DNA from: JBGAJN01 sp044224905
GTDB taxonomy: Bacteria; Verrucomicrobiota; Verrucomicrobiia; Limisphaerales; JBGAJN01
Length of the DNA: 64,000 bases
Direction: 5' to 3'
Assembly (NCBI GenBank): GCA_044224905.1
Contig: JBGAJN010000002.1
Span: 1,364,001 to 1,428,000 of the forward strand
In this document: in pieces, positions 33,701 to 40,754 of the stretch
Numbering within the stretch: position 1 is the stretch's first letter
Layout of the letters: each line of letters starts with the position of its first letter
Position numbers and translations under genes: made by a program
The notes under the pieces: model-generated
What the model was told of the DNA's origin: nothing
Database searches by the model: none
The model's input: the letters and a program-made list of their open reading frames with translations, nothing else

Positions 33701-36120
33701 CGACCAACCGGAATAATTTTCAAATCGAGCTGTTTTTTGATGGCCGGATTCGAATGACGTATTTGTCAGTTATGAGCCATCATGGAATTGCCGGCTTGTC
33801 TCAAGGCAAGGGGGTTCCTTCGGGATTTGTTGAAAGTGATTTGAGTCAGTACTCGATGTGTCTGCCGCCGTTGATCGTAACGCTACCGGACGCAGCGAAT
33901 GAAGGTGTCGGCGTTTTGACGAATCAAGGATTGGTTTCGATCGGGTTAACAATGACGAACGACGTGGTTGTTCAACTCGCTTCCAGCGATGCAACCGAAG
34001 TTACGGTGACGAACTCCGTGACTATTTTGGCGGGACAGACAAACGCATTTTTCGATTTGAACGTCGTGGACGACAATATCCTCGACGGTTCGCAAAAGGT
34101 ATACGTGATGGCAACGGCTCTTGGCTTTCCAAGCGGTGCAGGATGCATGGTGGTAAACGACAATGAGTCGGCGATACTTTCAGTTGTTTTGCCCGACGGG
34201 GTCCTGGAGAACGGTGGGGTCTTTACCAATTTAGGAGTAGTCACTATTAACACCCCGCCGCCAAATGATGTTTCAGTTGCTCTCGCATCGTCGAATCCGA
34301 AACTCCAGATTCCCGCGAACGTGACTGTGTCGGCTGGCCAGACTTCCGCGGTGTTCAATTTGGTGATTGTTGATAACAACCTCGTCGACGGAACTCAGTC
34401 TGCGACGGTGACGGCGCACGTTGCCAACTGGATCGATGGGGTGGCATCGATGGCAATTTTCGACAACGAGACAAGCTATGATTTTCTTGATCACTTTCAA
34501 CTTGGACCAGTTGCGCCTACTCAATATGTGGGCGCGCCGTTTGCATTAACAATCGCTGCAAAGACTCCGCCTGATGCCGTATTTACCAATTTCTCAGGGC
34601 CGGTTAAATTGATCGGCTTGCGCAATCTTGCTACGAACGAGTCCGTTCGCGTGATGGCTTACGTCGGACATGCAGATTTGAACGGGGCGTTTTCGAATAC
34701 GCTCGCCGCAATATCCTCTGTTTTCACCAACTACACGGTGACGACGACAACCAATACCAACTCAGCTTCCTTACAAGCGGACCTCGTTTCGCAGCAGGTT
34801 TTCCTGATGCCTCAACAGACGAACGCACCAACCAACTTCTTTAACCAGTTGGGCGGGGCTTGGTCGAACGTGCTTCGTGACTTCACCGCGCGAGGTGGTT
34901 TTGTAATCGTTTGTTCTTCGGCATTCGATGAGTATCAAATTCTCACGCAGAGTGGGTTGATGGATTTGCAGAGAGTAGTGACCGGTAGCAACGCGACTTT
35001 GCAGGTGCTGCTTACAAACGCGCTGACGTTGAATCTCTCAAATAGCTTTAACGTGACGAACGTTAGTCTGTATTCATCGAGCAATGCGACCGCGGTCATT
35101 GGAGTTCCACCGGGAAGCAACTCTGCAGTATACGTGGCGAATTACGGATTGGGTCACGCGGTTTTATTGGGCGCAGATTTCGTTCAGTTGGGATCGCCTC
35201 TGGATCGTGTCATGGGCAACGCCGTGAAATGGGCGCAGTCATCTGGTTACCAAACAATTGCAGTAACACCTTCCAGCGTTTCCAATTTCTTCGGTGGAAC
35301 ATCCATGCCGTCGGTCGTCAGTGTTGCGCAGACGGTAACGAATATGTTCCTCGCTGTATGTGATGGAAACGGGCACTCAGGAACAGGAAATTTGTTCAGC
35401 GTCGTTTTCAACCAAGCACCGGTGGCGAGTAATCTCTCATTCACGATCAACGCGGACTCCGCGACGAATTTGCCTCTTGTCGCTTTCGATCAAGACGGGC
35501 AGTCGCTGACATACTCGATAGCTTCTCAACCTACGAACGGTTTGTTGTCCGCGCTATTCTCGACCAATGGCGTATTCGTATACACGCCTGCTCACGCTTT
35601 TGTTGGAACGGACTTGTTCACGTTTACAGTGAATGACGGAATTACCAACAGTCTGCCGGCCCTCGTGAACGTCACGGTGCTTTCCCTTGCCGACACTAAC
35701 GCAAACGGGATTCCAGATTCATGGGAGGTTTCTTATGGCATGAGTTTGAGTACGAATTCCGCGAATGCAGACCCGGACGGCGATGGGTTGACGAATTTTC
35801 AGGAATACCTTGCCAACTCGAATCCAAACAACCCGCAATCCGGCTTTTTGAAGCCTCAAATTGCGAAGCTTGCCAACGGACATTATCTAATTACTTGGTG
35901 CTCCGTCGGCGGTACGAGGTATCGCGTGCAGTTTGGAGATGGGGACGTTTCTGGCAACTATAATGGTTCCTACATCGATATCGTTCGGCCAGCTTGGTTG
36001 GAAATCGACCCTGCGACGGTGGGGGTTGCTGCTACAAACTCGTTCGTGGATGATTTCTCCCTCACTGCAGGCGCTCCGCTTCACGGACACCGGTACTATC
36101 GGATCAAACTGGTTCGCTGA
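30787..36120 (+). CDS. Giant secreted M36 (fungalysin-like) metalloprotease with Calx-beta-like repeats
   Basis: A 1777-residue exported protein. From the ATG at 30787 it has a signal peptide (MRNLTASRWLWLATWLVVVP onward), an FTP-like pro-domain (NGLRTAVWQQHIDGIPVFEG), and the catalytic domain with HEYIH at residues 504-508 (VIHEYIHGLTGR) and the third zinc ligand Glu531 (GLGEGWSDFYALAL), as in family M36. Then follow a beta-rich region, two Calx-beta-like repeats (each with VLTNQGLVSIGL- or VFTNLGVVTINT-type starts and a DGSQ/DGTQ turn), an Ig/cadherin-like unit (QAPVASNLSFTINADS) and a calcium-type DTNANGIPDSWEV/DPDGDGLTNFQEYL module. It ends with a domain common to verrucomicrobial secreted proteins. 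Peptide degradation outside the cell is likely. No PEP-CTERM signal is present. Confidence 0.88.
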   Translation: MRNLTASRWLWLATWLVVVPAALGFREPEYEAIGNFDARTKGKPSVIASEQRAAADILRRQVPGVQVHFDDVRGLARHVHSTTSFLTGPRSSGKSVKAAAAAAINQDDPHRPTKVFLDSHPEIFGHGSEVLRGTRLERDYTTRHNGLRTAVWQQHIDGIPVFEGVMVSHTTTNGELVAISSQVVPDAVDIADRSLPNRAAFLTTPTISLSRAVELAGANIGDLVDKSTLVLKERVGKGPAARHTMRGGNMRGPSDAKLVWLPTGKGALRLCWEVVMTKRSSGEAFRILVDAASGEVWVRHCMTAYLTDATFRVYTGESPSPFSPGSATPSSYQPPVTNRELVSMLAVINTNASPNGWIDDGVFETVGNNVDAHLDRDGNDAPDLPRPTATNRVFDFPQNFSLSPTETNNQSSAVVQLFYWCNWVHDRLYELGFTETAGNFQSNNFGRGGFGNDALQADAQDYPGFNNANFTTFADGTAPRMQMYLFSGPFPPRDGDIDAEIVIHEYIHGLTGRRVGNGVSISAKQTQGLGEGWSDFYALALLAQPDASVGGNYPMAAYISYLFGGTLTQNYYYGIRRYPYSTNLLVNPLTLKDIDPIHADSHVGVPRSPALGNSATEVHNMGEVWCVTLWDARANLINKLGHSAGNQLILQLVTDALSLSPANPTYLEARDAIIEADLINNAGANYKELWSAFAKRGMGASATIPPNSTTIGVQEAFDMPDDLRITPNSGLTSSGVVGGPFYPGAKSYMLTNFGTNTISWTVGKTDNWLAIVLTNGVLPPAATTNVLISLKPDTLALPAGVYTNVVVFTNISNGATQSREFILAVGQPDYFTEFFDALDNDLSFQSFTFTPDGSGSFYNACRQVASSFPVDPTGAIPLSLTDDSYTFITVTNGSHVSLYGTNYGGFYIGSNGYLTFDTGDNQYYETLANHFNRVRVSGLFLDQFPDAVSIISWKQLSDRVAVTWQNIPEFNTTNRNNFQIELFFDGRIRMTYLSVMSHHGIAGLSQGKGVPSGFVESDLSQYSMCLPPLIVTLPDAANEGVGVLTNQGLVSIGLTMTNDVVVQLASSDATEVTVTNSVTILAGQTNAFFDLNVVDDNILDGSQKVYVMATALGFPSGAGCMVVNDNESAILSVVLPDGVLENGGVFTNLGVVTINTPPPNDVSVALASSNPKLQIPANVTVSAGQTSAVFNLVIVDNNLVDGTQSATVTAHVANWIDGVASMAIFDNETSYDFLDHFQLGPVAPTQYVGAPFALTIAAKTPPDAVFTNFSGPVKLIGLRNLATNESVRVMAYVGHADLNGAFSNTLAAISSVFTNYTVTTTTNTNSASLQADLVSQQVFLMPQQTNAPTNFFNQLGGAWSNVLRDFTARGGFVIVCSSAFDEYQILTQSGLMDLQRVVTGSNATLQVLLTNALTLNLSNSFNVTNVSLYSSSNATAVIGVPPGSNSAVYVANYGLGHAVLLGADFVQLGSPLDRVMGNAVKWAQSSGYQTIAVTPSSVSNFFGGTSMPSVVSVAQTVTNMFLAVCDGNGHSGTGNLFSVVFNQAPVASNLSFTINADSATNLPLVAFDQDGQSLTYSIASQPTNGLLSALFSTNGVFVYTPAHAFVGTDLFTFTVNDGITNSLPALVNVTVLSLADTNANGIPDSWEVSYGMSLSTNSANADPDGDGLTNFQEYLANSNPNNPQSGFLKPQIAKLANGHYLITWCSVGGTRYRVQFGDGDVSGNYNGSYIDIVRPAWLEIDPATVGVAATNSFVDDFSLTAGAPLHGHRYYRIKLVR

Positions 36121-36347
36121 TTCTTTTGTGGGGCGTAGTGGGGGATTCCTCAATTCGTCGAGGCTTCTCGGTGTCTGTCTCCGGATTTCTGTGGATTCGG
36201 CGTTTGCGATGAGTATCCTTAGCGCCTCATTTGTTGCGTAACTTCCTCGTGATCAGCGTGCTCGTGTCTGGGCCTGCGATCACAGCCTTGTAAGCCCGTT
36301 TCATTTGCAACTTTTTCGAAAATATCTGCCAGAAAATGGTTGACCGG
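36121..36347. other. Gap between the protease gene and the mraZ operator
   Basis: 227 bases after the protease stop with no protein-like frame of note. It should carry the end of the protease transcript, but no terminator hairpin with a T-run was seen. The last part is AT-rich (CTTTTTCGAAAATATCTG near 36311-36328) and may contribute to the mraZ promoter. Confidence 0.45.
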
Positions 36348-36397
36348 GTGGGTTAAAGTGGATCAAAGTCGGTCGGTGTGGGACGGCGAGGGTCAAA
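36348..36397 (+). promoter_or_regulatory. Five tandem 10-bp repeats: putative MraZ operator
   Basis: Five successive 10-base units with exact 10-base phase: GTGGGTTAAA (36348), GTGGATCAAA (36358), GTCGGTCGGT (36368), GTGGGACGGC (36378), GAGGGTCAAA (36388). Each has the form G-T/A-N-G-G/A, with TGGG or a close variant once per 10 bases. This equals the known MraZ box of direct TGGGN repeats spaced by five bases. It ends 22 bases before the mraZ ATG. A TTGACC at 36340-36345 could be the -35 of a promoter overlapping the operator. Autoregulation is inferred by analogy. Confidence 0.75.
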
Positions 36398-36419
36398 AGC
36401 CTCTTTCACCGTATGAGTA

Positions 36420-36887
36420 ATGGCGCCCGACGAATCCAAAGCAGAATTGATCATCTACAACGGAAAATTCCGTCATGGGGTGGACAAGAAGCGTCGTGTG
36501 CAGGTGCCGGCTCGCTGGCGCCCGAGCAATCCCGCTACGGAGTTGACCGTGTTGGTTTGGAACAAGCACGAAGCTGGGATTTGCCTGCGCGTTTTGCCGC
36601 CCGAGCAGATGGCGAATTTGATTCGATCGATCAACAGTTTGCCGCCAGGGCATCCGGACAAGGCGGCTCTCAAACGCGATTTGGGAAGCGATTCAATTCA
36701 GGTCGCCGTGGACAAGGCGGGTCGCTTTTGCTTGCCGGAAGAAACAGCTGCCGCCGCTGGTATTACCGAGGAAGCCATGTTTGTGGGCACGCTCGACTCT
36801 TTCGAAATCTGGGAACCAACTCGCTTCGAGCGCGCGCGAGCGGTCGATCAAACCCGGTTGGTAAGTGCGCGCGATCACTTGGATTAA
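36420..36887 (+). CDS. mraZ: Transcriptional regulator MraZ
   Basis: A 155-residue MraZ, a two-AbrB-domain DNA-binding protein that controls the dcw cluster. The first half has IIYNGKFRHGVDKKRRVQVP followed by ARWRP, the second DKAGRFCLPEETAAAAGITE and EEAMFVGTLDSFEIWEPTRF, both typical swapped-hairpin AbrB units with the RVxxP and GRFCLPEE turns. Length is normal (about 150). The start is the ATG at 36420, immediately after the tandem repeat operator. It is the first gene of the cluster and is followed five bases later by an unknown gene rather than rsmH, its usual neighbour. Confidence 0.92.
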   Translation: MAPDESKAELIIYNGKFRHGVDKKRRVQVPARWRPSNPATELTVLVWNKHEAGICLRVLPPEQMANLIRSINSLPPGHPDKAALKRDLGSDSIQVAVDKAGRFCLPEETAAAAGITEEAMFVGTLDSFEIWEPTRFERARAVDQTRLVSARDHLD

Positions 36888-36891
36888 GTCT

Positions 36892-37422
36892 ATGAGCCTG
36901 ATCCGACTATTGAGCATGGGGCGTAGCTTCAACGGCCAGAAGGGCCCGTTGAGTCGCTACAAAGTTTCTGAACTGAATCTGGTGCCGAAATTCGGCCAAC
37001 CACGATCGGTTGGCCCGACAGGTACGCAGCGCCTGCCGTATGTCAGTGCAGAATCCTCTTCGGCTGCGCCGGTGGAAGTGACGCCGCGCCCGTTGATGCA
37101 GCTCAAAGTGGCTGCGAAGAAATCTCTATGGCGCAGTGCGGTTGCGACGATTGCGGTGAAGGTAATCGGCTCGAATCCGTTTTCTTCCGAGCGCGCGGCG
37201 CAAAATAGCCGGCGGATGGTGCAGTCGGAGTTGCTGCTGCAGAACGTAAAAGTCGTTCGTAATGATTTGCACGACGCGGATTTGGAGATTCGGCCACTTC
37301 CGACCTTGCAAGCCCAGTCGAGTAGCTTTGCTGCTCCGGCAGTGCGGGGCGGTTCAGGCGCCTGGCAAAAGGTCGTGCGCCGCGCCGGTGAGTTCGCGCG
37401 ATCGGTGGTCTTTTTGCACTAA
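36892..37422 (+). CDS. Unknown protein inserted between mraZ and rsmH
   Basis: A 176-residue protein without a family I can name. It begins MSLIRLLSMGRSFNGQKGPL followed by SRYKVSELNLVPKFG; the RYK-(6 to 8 residues)-LPKFG-like motif recurs in short verrucomicrobial proteins I recall, often without annotation. The middle is rich in Ala, Ser, Arg and Lys, and the C-terminal half (VQSELLLQNVKVVRNDLHDA) is helical. There is no signal peptide or membrane helix. It starts five bases after mraZ and ends eight bases before rsmH, so it is co-expressed with division genes. The ATG at 36892 is chosen over one at 36865 that overlaps mraZ. A role in division is inferred from position only. Confidence 0.65.
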   Translation: MSLIRLLSMGRSFNGQKGPLSRYKVSELNLVPKFGQPRSVGPTGTQRLPYVSAESSSAAPVEVTPRPLMQLKVAAKKSLWRSAVATIAVKVIGSNPFSSERAAQNSRRMVQSELLLQNVKVVRNDLHDADLEIRPLPTLQAQSSSFAAPAVRGGSGAWQKVVRRAGEFARSVVFLH

Positions 37423-37430
37423 AATGCAAC

Positions 37431-38360
37431 GTGCTCAATTACGCCCACAACCCGGTGATGGTGGCGGAAGTGTTGACGGCTCTTCAACTGAGACCGGGCG
37501 GACGCAACGCCGACGGCACGGTCGGTGGAGCTGGTCACGCGGCGGCTATACTGCGGACCACTGCTCCGAATGGATGGCTGTATGGCTGCGATCGCGATGG
37601 CGCCGCGATTGAAGCGGCAAGCGCGCGGTTAGCAGAGTTTGCGGGGCGCTTTGAGATTCGGCGCGGAAATTTCGACGAGTTGGCAGAATGGGTTCCGGCG
37701 GGAAGTTGTGACGGGGTTCTGTTGGATCTGGGTGTGAGTTCGCCGCAGTTGGACGATCCGGATCGAGGGTTCAGCTTCCAGCACGATGGCCCTTTGGATA
37801 TGCGCATGGATTCGCGGCAGTCGCTCACCGCAGCGCAGTTGGTCAATGAACTCAGTGCCGCGGAACTGGCGAAGATTTTTTGGGAATACGGTGATGAGCC
37901 GAAGAGTCGGCATATCGCGAAAGCGATCGAAATGGATCGCAAATTGTGCCGGTTCGAAACGACGAGGCAGCTGGCGGAATTGATCGAGCGAATCAATCCG
38001 CGGCGGGGCAGCAAGTCGCATCCGGCCACGCGCGTATTTCAGGCTTTGCGGATCGCGGTGAACGACGAGATCGGCATGGTTCGTCGGGGTCTGGCCGGTG
38101 CGTTGAAGATTTTAAAACCCGGCGGGCGGATGGCAGTTATTTCCTTCCATTCTCTTGAGGATCGTGTGGTGAAGGAATTCGGTCGGGAACACGCACGGGA
38201 TTATACGGTGCCTGGCGAAGTGGACGTGCCGGAGTTGCGCATCCCACGCCAGCCTGAGTTGCGGCTTGTGAGTCGCAAGCCGGTAATGCCGACCGACGCC
38301 GAAGTGGCAGAAAATCCGCGCGCGCGCAGTGCGCAATTGCGGGTGTTCGAAAAAATTTAG
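37431..38360 (+). CDS. rsmH: 16S rRNA (cytosine-1402-N4)-methyltransferase RsmH
   Basis: A 309-residue SAM methyltransferase (MraW) that acts on 16S rRNA C1402 and is a standard dcw gene. Motifs: NPVMVAEVLTAL, NADGTVGGAGHAAAIL (SAM loop), DGVLLDLGVSSPQLDDPDRG, FSFQHDGPLDMRMD, PATRVFQALRIAVNDEIGMV and FHSLEDRVVKEFGREHA. The start is GTG at 37431; an ATG at 37424 is out of frame. The stop is followed one base later by the start of ftsL. Catalytic residues appear intact. Confidence 0.96.
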   Translation: MLNYAHNPVMVAEVLTALQLRPGGRNADGTVGGAGHAAAILRTTAPNGWLYGCDRDGAAIEAASARLAEFAGRFEIRRGNFDELAEWVPAGSCDGVLLDLGVSSPQLDDPDRGFSFQHDGPLDMRMDSRQSLTAAQLVNELSAAELAKIFWEYGDEPKSRHIAKAIEMDRKLCRFETTRQLAELIERINPRRGSKSHPATRVFQALRIAVNDEIGMVRRGLAGALKILKPGGRMAVISFHSLEDRVVKEFGREHARDYTVPGEVDVPELRIPRQPELRLVSRKPVMPTDAEVAENPRARSAQLRVFEKI

Positions 38361-38361
38361 C

Positions 38362-38730
38362 ATGTCAAAGAATCGACGAAACCAGTCTGCAGCCGTGCGC
38401 TTTGGGCCCATGCTCAAAGTCGTTCTGCTCTGCGTTTTCATTGGTGGATCGGGCGTGGGTTATGTCTGGCAGAAGAATCAAATCCATCAGCTCGGCGAAC
38501 AGATTACGCGTTCGGAAAAGCGCCTGCAGGAGCTGGTGCAACAAAACAAACTGCGCGCCAACAACCTCGCGCAATTGCGTTCGCCCGCGGCACTCGATGT
38601 GCGCGTGCGCCAGTTGAATTTGGGTTTGGTCATGCCGAACCCTCAGCAAATTTTGATTTTGTCCGAGACGCAGCTGAAGCCGGCACTGGACACGAATCGC
38701 AGCTTCGCGGCCGCGATTCCGATGCGATGA
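38362..38730 (+). CDS. ftsL: FtsL-like septum protein
   Basis: A 122-residue bitopic protein: a basic cytoplasmic tail (MSKNRRNQSAAVRFG), one membrane helix (LKVVLLCVFIGGSGVGYVW) and a periplasmic leucine-zipper-like coiled coil (IHQLGEQITRSEKRLQELVQ and QNKLRANNLAQL), then a short tail. This layout and its place between rsmH and ftsI define FtsL, which bridges the FtsQ-FtsB complex and the septal synthase. Primary sequence of FtsL is poorly conserved, so the call rests on position and topology. The ATG at 38362 follows the rsmH stop at once. Confidence 0.8.
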   Translation: MSKNRRNQSAAVRFGPMLKVVLLCVFIGGSGVGYVWQKNQIHQLGEQITRSEKRLQELVQQNKLRANNLAQLRSPAALDVRVRQLNLGLVMPNPQQILILSETQLKPALDTNRSFAAAIPMR

Positions 38731-38758
38731 ACCCAAACAACCTGGACATGACAATTTA

Positions 38759-38821
38759 GTCACCGCCGCCCGTGCCAATCCGTTCTCCAGAGGAACCGAG
38801 CCGGCACGGGCGGACGGTGAC
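38759..38821 (+). repeat. Long inverted repeat just before ftsI
   Basis: An 18-base arm GTCACCGCCGCCCGTGCC (38759-38776) pairs with GGCACGGGCGG-A-CGGTGAC (38803-38821), interrupted by a single bulged A. The 26-base loop contains a nested GTTC/GAAC hairpin. The right arm ends eight bases before the ftsI ATG, so the ribosome-binding region would lie in or beside the stem. No T-run follows, so it is not a standard terminator. A dispersed repeat element is the other possibility. Confidence 0.8.
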
Positions 38822-38829
38822 TCTGCGAA

Positions 38830-40740
38830 ATGAATCGAAACGGCCAAATCAAACGCGTCTTCCTGCTGGGATTTCTCCTGGTCACGGCGATGGCGTGTCT
38901 GATTTACCGGTTGGTGGATCTCCAGGTTCTGCGGCACGAAGAGCTCGCGTCCAAAGCTCGCAATAACACTCAGCGCACTTTCGTTCGCGAACCGCGTCGT
39001 GGTGACATCCTCGACGTCCGTGGAAATCAACTTGCCACTAGCATCTTCGTCAAAACCGTCTGCGCTGATCCGTCGTTGATCGGATCAAATTCCCTTCTTG
39101 TCGCGCGTGCGGTTGCGCCCGCGTTGGAACTTCCGGAAGCCACTCTTCTCAAGTTGTTGCAACGCCAGTTCAGCACCAACGTTGCTGGCAAGCTCGTCAC
39201 CAACCGCTACGTGGTGATTAAACGCAAGGTCGCCGTCGAGAAATGGCAGCTCGCGGCCGAGGCGATGAAGAGCCTCAAGTTCGACGTCGACGAAACGAAG
39301 CTGACCAAAAAGGAAAAGGCCTACTATCGCGATCTGCGTGCGAAGGCGGTCTTCACTGAACAGGCTGACGATCAGTTGCGGATTTACCCGAATCAAAGCC
39401 TCGCGTCTCACGTGCTCGGCTACGTTGGGATGAGCGAACGTGAGACTGCGGCAGGCGAACCCCTCACGATTACCGCCGGTAAAGACGGCGTTGAAGCCAC
39501 TCTCAACCAATTGCTCACCGGTGTGCGTGGTTGGCGCCAAACGGAAACCGACCGTCGTCACAAGGAAATTTACGCGTACTTGGATCAGGATGTTTTGGCG
39601 CGCTCGGGTAACAACGTTTTCCTCACGATTGATTCCGGCGTGCAATACATCGTCGAGACCGAGCTTGCGGAGGCCGCGAAGAAACACACGCCAGTCAGCA
39701 TTTCCTGCGTCGTTGTGCGTCCGCGCACGGGCGAAATCCTGGCGATGGCCACCTTGCCAAACTTTAATCCGAACAACGTCCTTGCCGCTTCGGAAGATGC
39801 CCGGCGGAACCGCGTGATCTCTGACATGTCGGAGCCGGGATCGACGTTCAAGATCGTTGTCGTTTCCGGCGCGCTCAACGACAACCTCGTCACGTTGCGC
39901 GATTCATTTGATTGCGAGAACGGCCGTTTTGCGTTCGCTGGCAAAATTCTGCGCGATCACGAGCATTACGGCGTGCTTTCCGTCGAGGACATCATCATGA
40001 AGTCCTCGAACATTGGCTCTGCGAAAATTGGTATCAAGATGGGGCCGGAGACTCTTTTCCGGCACATTACGGAATTCGGTTTTGGCCGCCGGAGTGGCAT
40101 TCCGTTGCCTGGCGAAATTGGTGGCTGGGTTTATCCGCCGAGCAAGTGGAGCAAAGTCGACATCAGCCGCATTCCGATGGGGCAGTCGATGACCGCAACT
40201 CCGCTGCAAATGGTCATGGCGATGAGTGCGATCGCCAATCACGGAATGCTCATGCGCCCGATGCTCATTCATCATGTGGAGGACGCTGCGGGCAACTTGG
40301 TCGCGAAATATGATCCGCAAATTGCGCGTCGTGTGGCGAGTGAAACCGCAGCACGGGACATGGTCACCGCGTTGAAGAAAGTCGTCTCCAAAGAAGGTAC
40401 CGCGGAACGCGCGAGGATGGAGCACTACACGGTGGCGGGCAAAACCGGCACCGCTCAAAAAGTAGTCAACAAAGTCTACGCGGCGGGAAAATACTTCTCG
40501 TCATTCATTGGATTCTTTCCGGCTGATGAACCCGAGCTCTGCATCTCCGTGGTCATGGACGAACCCAAGCAGGGCTACTATGGCGGTCAGACTGCGGCGC
40601 CGGTGTTCAAGCGCATCGCTGAGCGCTCCGCAAGCTATATCAAGATCAAACCCGATTTACTGCCGGTCGACGCTCCGCAAACCGCGTCGGCGACTGTGCC
40701 ATCAACACCCAAATCTTTGCGCCCCTCACCCGGGAACTGA
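38830..40740 (+). CDS. ftsI: Septal peptidoglycan transpeptidase FtsI (PBP3-type)
   Basis: A 636-residue class B penicillin-binding protein. One N-terminal membrane helix (VFLLGFLLVTAMACLIYRLV), a PBP dimerisation domain (about 50-300) and the transpeptidase with catalytic Ser338 in PGSTFKIVVVSG (STFK), SSN at 392-394 and Lys538 in VAGKTGTAQKV (KTG). The protein cross-links septal wall and should be bound by beta-lactams. The C-terminal end has no PASTA repeats, as expected for a Gram-negative type. It is preceded by the inverted repeat and followed 14 bases later by murE. Confidence 0.95.
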   Translation: MNRNGQIKRVFLLGFLLVTAMACLIYRLVDLQVLRHEELASKARNNTQRTFVREPRRGDILDVRGNQLATSIFVKTVCADPSLIGSNSLLVARAVAPALELPEATLLKLLQRQFSTNVAGKLVTNRYVVIKRKVAVEKWQLAAEAMKSLKFDVDETKLTKKEKAYYRDLRAKAVFTEQADDQLRIYPNQSLASHVLGYVGMSERETAAGEPLTITAGKDGVEATLNQLLTGVRGWRQTETDRRHKEIYAYLDQDVLARSGNNVFLTIDSGVQYIVETELAEAAKKHTPVSISCVVVRPRTGEILAMATLPNFNPNNVLAASEDARRNRVISDMSEPGSTFKIVVVSGALNDNLVTLRDSFDCENGRFAFAGKILRDHEHYGVLSVEDIIMKSSNIGSAKIGIKMGPETLFRHITEFGFGRRSGIPLPGEIGGWVYPPSKWSKVDISRIPMGQSMTATPLQMVMAMSAIANHGMLMRPMLIHHVEDAAGNLVAKYDPQIARRVASETAARDMVTALKKVVSKEGTAERARMEHYTVAGKTGTAQKVVNKVYAAGKYFSSFIGFFPADEPELCISVVMDEPKQGYYGGQTAAPVFKRIAERSASYIKIKPDLLPVDAPQTASATVPSTPKSLRPSPGN

Positions 40741-40754
40741 AAGCGAGGTTGCAT

